Assembly: GCA_016706545.1 (NCBI GenBank)
Contig: JADJJK010000011.1
Coordinates: 124,001 to 188,000, forward strand
DNA length: 64,000 nucleotides
Direction of reading: 5' to 3'
Origin: Myxococcales bacterium
Lineage (GTDB): Bacteria > Myxococcota_A > Polyangia > Haliangiales > Haliangiaceae
The notes beneath the pieces were generated by a model. It did no database searches, was not told the DNA's origin, and was given only the letters and a program-made list of their open reading frames with translations. A program made the position numbers and the translations under genes. Positions 44,855-52,390 of this stretch are shown piece after piece. Numbering within the stretch: the stretch's first letter is position 1; the number at the start of each line of letters is the position of its first letter.

Positions 44855-46534
44855 TCAGTCGCAGGTGCGCGTGGTCTCCACCAGGCTGCCGCTCCGCACC
44901 GCAGACAAGATCACCAGGTCACCGGTCGGCGCGATCGCGATGGACGGCTCGTAGCCCCGGGTGGCCGCGGGCTGCGGGGCCAGCCTCCAGGTGGAGGTCT
45001 TGGGCGCGCGCGACGCATAGCGCAGCGCCGGAGTCGAGGACATCGTCTGATACGCCACGTGCAAGCCGTCGAACGGATCCACGGCCAGGCTCGGGCGGGC
45101 CCCGGTGTCAACGGTGTCATCGACGATGGAGTCCGCCCAGCCACCGATGTTGGAGACCACCGCCAGCCGGTAGTAGGTCCCAAACCAGTCGTTGTACGAG
45201 TCGCTGTATGCGATGTGCGTCTTGCCATCCCGGTCGCGCGCGATCGAAGTTCCTCCCAGAAGCGGCACCGCTAAGGGGGCTGGTGAGGTCGCGAGCTCCA
45301 CCGCCCAGGTGTTGGCCGCCGTGCGCTTGCCGTACATCACGTTGTTGACCGAGCTGTAGAAGCTGACGTGCGGGGTGCCCGCGTTGTCCAAGGTGACGTC
45401 GCAGCCTTGCCCCGCGCTGGTGCGCACGAGCTCGTGAACCCACCCTGTCGTCTTCTGCGAGTACCAGAGCTCGTCGGTGGTGGCGTCGTGGTAGAGCAGA
45501 TGCGGGACGCCGCTGCGGTCCACCGCCAGCGATGAGGACAAGCCGATGTTGGCGCCTGCGCGCACTTCTTCGAAGCTCCAGTTCGGCGCCGTGCGCGCCT
45601 TGTAGCCATACCGAAGGCCGGTCGCTGCCGAGAACACGACGTGCAACCCACCCGCAGAGTCCACCGCGAGGCTTGGCGACTTGCCGGCGGCGTTGAGCTC
45701 GCTCCACGTCCACACCGCGCCTTGGCGCCGCGCGTAGCGCAACGCCAGCGTGGTCGCCACCGAGTACACCGCGTGGGGGGTGCCGCCTGCGTCGATGACC
45801 ACGCTCGGGTGGTAGGGGTTCGCGGTGTCCATCAACGTGGCGTTGGTGAACGACGGGTCGAGGGTACACGGCGGCGCGCACCGGCCCGCGTAGCAGAGCT
45901 GCCCGGCGGCGCAGGGCTCGGCCATGCTGTAGTCCAGACAGTTGTCGAGATCGAACTCGCCGCAGCGCGCCTGCGTCACCGCATCGACGCACTTGCCCTC
46001 CACACAGTCATTGACGCAGCCGAGCCGGCACTGCCCCGCCGAGCAGTTGGGCGTGGGAGCCTCACAAGCCACCGGCTCCCCCCACTCCATGCAGCCATCT
46101 GCGTCCGCGCCGCAGGTGCTGAGCGCCTCGCCCTCGCACTGCACGTCCCCGGGCTCGCAGAACACGCCGCAGGGCAGCCGCTCCAGCACCACCGTGGCGT
46201 CCACCGTCTCTCCTTTGCGCGGCACCGCGACCGCGGAGCCGTGGGCGATGCGCTCGGCGTCTCGCACACCCCAGATCTCCACCGTGCGAGGTTCGCCAAG
46301 CGCCATATCGTCCGGAAGGAGGACCAAGAGCTCGCGCGAGATGGTTGCGCTGGCCTCCTTCTCCTCCACGATCACCTCGGCCGCGCCCATCCGCCAGCCC
46401 TCCTCGTACACCAGGAAGACGCGGATGCTGGTGCCGACCTCTCCCTCGGCGCAGCCGCCAAGCGACAGCAGGCTCAGGATCAACAGCGCGGAGCAAGAGA
46501 GCCAGCGGAGACCAGGACACGACGAACGGCGCAT
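44855..46534 (-). CDS. Lipoprotein with Cys-rich module and beta-propeller-like repeats, copy 1
   Basis: 559 residues. Lipobox SLGGC; an N-terminal domain (residues about 30-115) with KGETVDATVVLERLPCGVFC; a Cys-rich EGF-like region with some 16 Cys up to about 220 (ACEAPTPNCSAGQCRLGC and similar); then repeated blades with DxxGxxH patterns (SVVIDAGGTPHAVYSV, SLAVDSAGGLHVVFSA, SLAVDRSGVPHLLYHD, IARDRDGKTHIAYSD). Start ATG 46534 has GGGAGGG upstream. It is a diverged tandem copy of the next gene. Likely surface exposed; ligand unknown. Confidence 0.85.
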   Translation of the reverse strand: MRRSSCPGLRWLSCSALLILSLLSLGGCAEGEVGTSIRVFLVYEEGWRMGAAEVIVEEKEASATISRELLVLLPDDMALGEPRTVEIWGVRDAERIAHGSAVAVPRKGETVDATVVLERLPCGVFCEPGDVQCEGEALSTCGADADGCMEWGEPVACEAPTPNCSAGQCRLGCVNDCVEGKCVDAVTQARCGEFDLDNCLDYSMAEPCAAGQLCYAGRCAPPCTLDPSFTNATLMDTANPYHPSVVIDAGGTPHAVYSVATTLALRYARRQGAVWTWSELNAAGKSPSLAVDSAGGLHVVFSAATGLRYGYKARTAPNWSFEEVRAGANIGLSSSLAVDRSGVPHLLYHDATTDELWYSQKTTGWVHELVRTSAGQGCDVTLDNAGTPHVSFYSSVNNVMYGKRTAANTWAVELATSPAPLAVPLLGGTSIARDRDGKTHIAYSDSYNDWFGTYYRLAVVSNIGGWADSIVDDTVDTGARPSLAVDPFDGLHVAYQTMSSTPALRYASRAPKTSTWRLAPQPAATRGYEPSIAIAPTGDLVILSAVRSGSLVETTRTCD

Positions 46535-46682
46535 GAAAAACCCTCCCAGCCTGCTGAGGCCGGCGGCCCAGGGTAGCGCGTTTGCTGCCTGGTTGGCAGC
46601 GCAACCACGGGTTCAGCGAGCTCCGCGGAGATCAGGCGACCATCTTGGCTCCGCAGCGGCCAGCCAAGCTCAGCTCAGGCGG

Positions 46683-48431
46683 TCACAGCGTGCAGGCCCG
46701 TGCGGTCTCCACCACGCTCGCCGCGTCCGCCGACAAGATCCGGACCTCCGCGTCCGCCCCCACCGCGATGGAGGGCTCAAACCCGGAGGTCGCCAGTGGC
46801 TGGATGGCGATGGACCAGGTGCCGGCCGCGCCTGCCGACCTGAAGGCATACTGCAACTTCTGCGCGCTCCGCGTGGTGCGGTAGGCGACGTGCAGGTTGT
46901 CGAACGGATCCACCACGAGCTCAGCGTGGCCACCGGTGGTCTCATTGGTGTCGTCCACGACCACGCGGAAGGTCCAGCTCGCTCCGGAGTTGCGGACGTA
47001 GCGCAGGTCATCCCCGCCGCTGCCGTCGTACAGATCCGAGTACACGATGTGCAGGGTGCCAGCGCGATCGGCCGCGATCGACGTGCTGGCCTCCGGCTTG
47101 ACGACCGTGCCGGTGAGATCCACAACCTCGACGCTTGTCCACCCCTCTCCGGGGACGAACCGCGAGTACCAGAGCTCGTTGTTGGTGTCGAAGCTGCTCA
47201 CATGCAGGGTCTTGTCCACGATCGCGAGGTCACAGCGCAGGCCTTTGCCGGTGGACACGTCGCTGGCGGTGAAGGTCACGCCGTCGCTGGACGAGGCATG
47301 CCGCAAGACGGGGACGGAGGGCTTGTAGTAGACCACATGCACCACCTTGTCGGCGTCCAGCGCCACCGACGACGACACGCCGATGTCGGTGCCAGACTCG
47401 ATGGTGCGCCAGCTCCACGCACCGGTCATGGCAAGGCGCTTGCCATACACCACCGAGGCGCCGCCGTACACGACATGCAGGTTGCGCTCCTTGTCAGCGA
47501 TCAGGGTCGGGTTCTCGCCGATCGCGCCCGAGAGATCCTGCCAGTCGGTCCACGTCCCATTCTTCGTCCGGGACGCATACCGGAGCTGCCGAGAGCCGTC
47601 CGCCGAGTAGATCGCGTGGGTGGTGCCCAGCGAATCGATGGCGATCGTGGGCCCGAACGCTTTGTTGCTGCCAGGGATGGGCGTGTTTGCCCCCAGCGCG
47701 GCGGCATAGGTGCAAGCCGCGGCGCAGCGACCGCTGTAGCAAACCTGACCGGTCGTGCATTCCATGGGCAGGCTCAGGTCCAGACACGTGTCCGAGTCCA
47801 GGTTGGAGCAGGTCACCTGGTGGGTGACGTCATCGCAGCGCCCCTCGCCCTCGGCGCACTCGTTCCGGCAGCTCCGGTCACACAGACCCGACGAGCAGAT
47901 CCTGACGTTGTCCGGGCACTCCTCGGGCTCCCCCCACAGCAGGCAGCCCTCCGGATCCCGGACGCACTCGGTGACCGCGTTCTCGCCCTCACAGCGCCTG
48001 GCGCCGGGGTTGCAAAACACGCCGCACGGCACGCGGTCGAGCACGATCGCCGCGTCCACCGTCTCGCCCTTGCGGATCAGCGCCACCGCTGAGCCATTGG
48101 CGATGCTCTCGCCGCCGCGCGTGCCGGCGATGGAGATGGGCATGACCTGGCCATCGAGCGCGTCCGGCAGCAGCAGCAGCAGCTCGTGGCGGAGGGTGAC
48201 CTCGCGGACCTCGTCGCCCACCGTCAGGCTCGTGGTCTCGATGGGCCAGGTGTCCACGTACACCAGGCTGACGCGCACGCTGGTGCCCACGTCCTCGGTA
48301 CACGCGCAAAAGAGCAGCGCCAGCAGCGTCACCGCGGCGCGCGCGCGCCAGCGCCCGCCGCGGCGGCGCGGCGACCGCGGCGCTGGGTGCCCCGAGGTCT
48401 GGATCTTGGCTCGCGCGTTCGGTCCACGCAT
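46683..48431 (-). CDS. Lipoprotein with Cys-rich module and beta-propeller-like repeats, copy 2
   Basis: About 582 residues, same architecture as the downstream copy: lipobox-like ALLFCAC, N-terminal domain ending KGETVDAAIVLDRVPCGVFC, Cys-rich segment, then blades such as TIAIDSLGTTHAIYSAD and SIAADRAGTLHIVYSD. A run of Arg/Pro precedes the signal. ATG 48431 lies two bases after the TPR gene's stop, so the two are coupled. The shared marker KGETVDA and the PCGVFC motif show descent by tandem duplication. Confidence 0.85.
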   Translation of the reverse strand: MRGPNARAKIQTSGHPAPRSPRRRGGRWRARAAVTLLALLFCACTEDVGTSVRVSLVYVDTWPIETTSLTVGDEVREVTLRHELLLLLPDALDGQVMPISIAGTRGGESIANGSAVALIRKGETVDAAIVLDRVPCGVFCNPGARRCEGENAVTECVRDPEGCLLWGEPEECPDNVRICSSGLCDRSCRNECAEGEGRCDDVTHQVTCSNLDSDTCLDLSLPMECTTGQVCYSGRCAAACTYAAALGANTPIPGSNKAFGPTIAIDSLGTTHAIYSADGSRQLRYASRTKNGTWTDWQDLSGAIGENPTLIADKERNLHVVYGGASVVYGKRLAMTGAWSWRTIESGTDIGVSSSVALDADKVVHVVYYKPSVPVLRHASSSDGVTFTASDVSTGKGLRCDLAIVDKTLHVSSFDTNNELWYSRFVPGEGWTSVEVVDLTGTVVKPEASTSIAADRAGTLHIVYSDLYDGSGGDDLRYVRNSGASWTFRVVVDDTNETTGGHAELVVDPFDNLHVAYRTTRSAQKLQYAFRSAGAAGTWSIAIQPLATSGFEPSIAVGADAEVRILSADAASVVETARACTL

Positions 48432-48433
48432 GG

Positions 48434-49096
48434 CTATCTCAGATCCACCAGCGTGCAGCCGTCGCTGCATGCCGAGGTGTCACGGGTGAGCGCGTAGGCG
48501 GCGACGCCGCCGCCAACCACCACGCCGCCGACCACGGCCCAAAACGGCCACTTCTTCCACATCGGCCGGCTGGTCGACGGCGCAGGCGTGGAGGTGGCAA
48601 AGCGCTCCGGCGGCAACACCAGGGGGCTCTTGATCGGCGCCGGCGTGAGCGCGGCGGCCGGATCTTTCTTGCGCGACAGCCCCAGATCGGTCGCCGGGCC
48701 AGGCCCCAGATCCGTGAGGCGAGCTCGCGCCGAGGCCACCATGGGCCCTTGCGGATCTTCTTCCAGATAGCGCTGATACGCCGCCCGCGCGCGACCGGCG
48801 TCGCCGAACGCGCGCGCCGCCTCGCCGAGGTTGAACAGGAACAGCGGCCGATGCGACTGGCGATACCCGGCCTCGAACTCCAGGTAGGCCTGCGGGTACT
48901 TGCCCTGATTGGCCAGCTCCTGACCGCGCTGAAAGTGCGCGCGTGCTTGCTGGTCGGCCGAGGCGTCCCCGCCGAGCGGCTGGGGTGCTGGGGGCCCCCC
49001 AGAGACGGGCTGAGACATCGCCAGCGAGGCCCCGGTGGACATCGCGAGGGCCAGGGCGAGAGCGAAGCGAGGCGACATAGAAGGACGGCTCCACAT
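48434..49096 (-). CDS. TPR protein with C-terminal membrane anchor
   Basis: 220 residues. Signal peptide (FALALALAMSTGASLAMS), two TPR units (ARAHFQRGQELANQGKYPQA and LFNLGEAARAFGDAGRARAA), a Pro-rich linker, a membrane helix (PFWAVVGGVVVGGGVAAYAL) and a short Cys-containing tail. Such proteins often sit beside kinase genes in myxobacteria. Start ATG 49096 follows the kinase stop by eight bases; ATG 49078 is an alternative. Confidence 0.8.
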   Translation of the reverse strand: MWSRPSMSPRFALALALAMSTGASLAMSQPVSGGPPAPQPLGGDASADQQARAHFQRGQELANQGKYPQAYLEFEAGYRQSHRPLFLFNLGEAARAFGDAGRARAAYQRYLEEDPQGPMVASARARLTDLGPGPATDLGLSRKKDPAAALTPAPIKSPLVLPPERFATSTPAPSTSRPMWKKWPFWAVVGGVVVGGGVAAYALTRDTSACSDGCTLVDLR

Positions 49097-49104
49097 GGCT
49101 TGGG

Positions 49105-51939
49105 CTAGTTCGCGAACGGATCGACGAGCTTGACGTCTCTTGGCGGCTCAGGCTCGGTCGGCGTGGAGGGCTTGCCCTTGTCGTCGGCCGCAGAGTCCCC
49201 ACGCCGCTTGGTCTTTCGAGACTTCGCCTTGCGCGTGGACGCCTGCCCAGAGCCATCGGCGCTCCGGGGCTCCTCGCCGTCGTCGCTCTTGACCTCGACC
49301 GACGGCTCCTCTGCCGGCTCCCGGGGCGGCTCCCCGGCTGGATCGACCGCCGGGGCCAAGGACGCCGCCGGCGGGACCGCTGGTTCGGGATCGCCGGCGG
49401 TCCGCGCCTGCAGCGGCGAGACCTGGGGCGAGCGCTGGATCGGCGTCACCACCGGGCCACGGCCCCCGCCTCCCTCTCCACCGCCGACCACCAGGCCCAC
49501 CGCCGCCACGCCCAGGAGGGCGCTCACCGCCAGCAGGATCGGCAGCGGTCGCTTCCACGCTGGGGGCGCGGCCTTCGTGGAGACCGGGATCGTGGGCCTG
49601 GCCCCGGGGCTCAGGCTGATGGTCTCGAGCGCGTCGAAGTCTCCGTCGGCGTGGTGCGCGCGATGAGGACGCGCCGACTCGATGACCAGCGGCGCCGTCA
49701 GCGATGCGGGCACCGCCAGCGCAGGCGACGAAGGGCGCGGCGCGGACGACCGCGCGCGCGACCGGCGAACCGGAAGCTCGCCCGTGATCCCGGCGAGCTC
49801 TGGCTCGCCGCCGTCCCCTGCATCGTCGCCGATGACGCCAGGCGCCCCGAGCGCCGGGGCGCTGGCAGCGCGGGCGCGAGCGCCGTCGAGCTCCGCGGCG
49901 CTGGCCTGGTCGTGGCGCGGAGCCGGGGTCGCGGTGGTCGCGCGCAGGGTGACCACGGAGGCCGCGCGCAAGAAGCGCCCAGACGCCGCCGCGAGATCGA
50001 GCTCGGGCCGCAGCCACAGCTCGAGCTGCTCTTTGACCCAGGCCATGGAGTCTGCGCGCTCCTTGAGGTCTCGCGCGAGCATGCGGGCCACCGTGCGCTC
50101 CACGCGCTCCGGCAGCTCCGGGCGCTCGCTGCGCAAGAGCGGCGCGTCTTGCGAGGTCTTGGCCTCCAGCACCTCCGAGATCTCCCCGACGAACGGCGGC
50201 ATGCCGGTCAGCATCTCGAACGCCGTGACCCCGAGCGCGTAGACGTCGGCGCGCGGATCGACCTCGGCGCCAAACACCTGCTCCGGAGCGCAGTAAAACG
50301 GGGTGCCCAAGAAGAAGCCCTGCTGCGTCCGGGTCCCTGCGTCCTTTCCAAAGGACTTGGCGATGCCGAAATCCAGCACCTTGACGCTGTACGCGCAGTC
50401 GAGCAGCGCGGGGGAGCTGCCCGACGCGGTCACCGCGCGTGGCAGCGCGGCCTCGACTCCGCCCCCCGAGACCGCGCGCGGCTCGGCCGCCACCAGAAAC
50501 AGGTTCTCCGGCTTGAGATCGCGATGGATGAGGCCAGCCTTGTGCGCCAGCATCAGCGCGCCCGCGACCTGGACCAAGATCCCGGCCGTCTCCTCCACCG
50601 ACAGCGCGCCAACTTTCTCGATGCGCTCAGCCAGGGTCTCGCCCTCGAAGTACTCCATCACCGCGTACGGCAGGCCGCCGGCGGTGCGGCCAAAATCGTA
50701 GTAGCGCGGGATGTGAGGGCTGTCGATCTGGCTCGAGCTACGCGCCTCCTGGATGAAGCGCTCGACGGTCTCCTGGCTGCCCGCGATCTCGGGGAGCAAG
50801 ACCTTGATCGCCACCTTGGTGCCGATCACTGGATGCTCGCCCAGGTACACGCGGCCGGTGCCCCCGGTGCCAAGCGAGCGCACCACGCGATAGCTTCCGA
50901 TCAACGAGGGCGAGCCGTCGTCGAGGGGCGGAAACGCCGGGGTCAAGGTCCGAGGGATCGCGATGGCAGGCGCCGAGAGGCTGCCCGGCTCGCCCAGCGC
51001 GGTCGCCCGCGCCGACAACCGCGTCAGGCCACGCTCCAGCTCCGAGGCGCTGGGGCGAGACGCGGGGTCACGTTGCAGGCAGCGGAGCACCCAGGTGTCG
51101 AGCTCCTCGGGCACGCCGAGCTCGGGGAACTTGAGGGTGAGCGGCACCACCTCGTCGGTCAGCTTGGCCGCGAGCACCTCGGCGCTGGTGTCGCCGACGA
51201 CCGGCAGGTGCCCGGTGAGCAGCTCGTACGCGATGACGCCGATGGCGTAGATGTCCGCGCTGGGCTCCACGACCACCTCGTGGTCCACCTGCTCGGGAGC
51301 CATGTACGAGGGCGTGCCCACCCACGCGCCGTTCTGGGTCACCCGATCACCGCCCTCGGTGTGGCGCGACAGGCCAAAATCGCAGAGCTTGGCGACCCGA
51401 CGGCCGGAGGAGTTCACCAAGATCACGTTGCGAGGGCTCAGATCTCGATGGACGATGCCGGCGGCGTGCGCGGTGGCGACCGCGCGGCAGATCTGCACCA
51501 GCAGCGAGACGGCATCACGCCACGCCATGCGGCCGCTGGAGGAGAGCTCGGCGGCCAAGGTCTCGCCGAGCACCCGCTCCATCACCATGTAGGTGACGCC
51601 GAGATCATCATCCCAGCCAAAATCGAGCACGCCGACGATGTTCTCGTGGTTGAGCCGGCTGGCGGAGCGCGCCTCCCGGAGGAACCGTTGCTGCTGCTCA
51701 TCGTTGCGAGCGACCTCGGGGCGCAGCACCTTGACCGCCACCGGCCGCGACAACGTGCGGTGGTGGCCGCCAAACACGATGGCCATGGCGCCCGAGCCGA
51801 TCAGCTCGTCTACCAGGTAACGATCGCCGCCGATCGAGAACGACCCAGCCAGCGGCGCACCGTCTGCTGGACAGAACACGCCCCCTGAGATCTCTCCGCA
51901 GGTGGGACACGGACGCGGCAACGCCTTGGCCAAGCTCAT
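49105..51939 (-). CDS. Ser/Thr protein kinase with two kinase domains and a zinc ribbon
   Basis: About 944 residues, inner membrane. An N-terminal ribbon (CPTCGEISGGVFCPADG) leads into kinase 1 (about 40-300): IGSGAMAIVFGG loop, VAVKVLRPE, HRDLSPRN (His164) and CDFGLS. Kinase 2 (about 350-640) has LGTGGTGRVYLGE, VAIKVLLPE, HRDLKPEN (His472) and DFGIA. A linker and one membrane helix (PILLAVSALLGVAAVGLVV, near 795) precede a Lys/Glu/Pro-rich tail. In kinase 1 the catalytic-loop Lys is Ser168, so its activity may be altered. Start ATG 51939 has GGAGG four bases upstream; GTG 51954 is possible. Heads an operon with the TPR and lipoprotein genes. Confidence 0.93.
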   Translation of the reverse strand: MSLAKALPRPCPTCGEISGGVFCPADGAPLAGSFSIGGDRYLVDELIGSGAMAIVFGGHHRTLSRPVAVKVLRPEVARNDEQQQRFLREARSASRLNHENIVGVLDFGWDDDLGVTYMVMERVLGETLAAELSSSGRMAWRDAVSLLVQICRAVATAHAAGIVHRDLSPRNVILVNSSGRRVAKLCDFGLSRHTEGGDRVTQNGAWVGTPSYMAPEQVDHEVVVEPSADIYAIGVIAYELLTGHLPVVGDTSAEVLAAKLTDEVVPLTLKFPELGVPEELDTWVLRCLQRDPASRPSASELERGLTRLSARATALGEPGSLSAPAIAIPRTLTPAFPPLDDGSPSLIGSYRVVRSLGTGGTGRVYLGEHPVIGTKVAIKVLLPEIAGSQETVERFIQEARSSSQIDSPHIPRYYDFGRTAGGLPYAVMEYFEGETLAERIEKVGALSVEETAGILVQVAGALMLAHKAGLIHRDLKPENLFLVAAEPRAVSGGGVEAALPRAVTASGSSPALLDCAYSVKVLDFGIAKSFGKDAGTRTQQGFFLGTPFYCAPEQVFGAEVDPRADVYALGVTAFEMLTGMPPFVGEISEVLEAKTSQDAPLLRSERPELPERVERTVARMLARDLKERADSMAWVKEQLELWLRPELDLAAASGRFLRAASVVTLRATTATPAPRHDQASAAELDGARARAASAPALGAPGVIGDDAGDGGEPELAGITGELPVRRSRARSSAPRPSSPALAVPASLTAPLVIESARPHRAHHADGDFDALETISLSPGARPTIPVSTKAAPPAWKRPLPILLAVSALLGVAAVGLVVGGGEGGGGRGPVVTPIQRSPQVSPLQARTAGDPEPAVPPAASLAPAVDPAGEPPREPAEEPSVEVKSDDGEEPRSADGSGQASTRKAKSRKTKRRGDSAADDKGKPSTPTEPEPPRDVKLVDPFAN

Positions 51940-52390
51940 CTCCCCTCCACCCACCGAAATATGCTGGAACGAACCAGCGCGGTTCGCCGCTTCTCACGGC
52001 AACCCCACCCCACGCCACGGGAGGCGATGGTGCGCGTTGTAGTTGCTGCGCTTGCCCGTTGCGACATGACGTTTCCGTGGTCCTACCTGTGACGTGTGGA
52101 TGCCAGCTTCGCCCTAAAGTCGCCGGGGTTGTTCGAGATCTGCACGCCTGAGGTCGTTCTTAACAGGTCCCCCCAGGGGTTGGGTGAGACGATTTTGCAG
52201 ACCAGGAGCGAATAATCCGTGACGCATAGCATCATAGCGCAGCTCCGCCGGCGGGGAGGCCCGCCGCGGCCCGATCTTGCTGACATCCAGGAACAGGACC
52301 GCTTCCGTGCGAGCAAGCTCGCCACGCGGGACGCCGAGCCCACCCAAAGAGATCCCGTCGCGATTCCAAGGCGTTGACGTGGAGCACGCC
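51940..52390 (-). other. Intergenic stretch between kinase genes, no confident gene
   Basis: About 450 bases with lower GC than the surroundings. A frame stays open on the minus strand (the uncorrected end of the upstream kinase gene, to 52114), and a second one covers 52394-52083, but neither has a recognisable domain or start. It should contain the promoter of the double-kinase gene. Confidence 0.5.
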
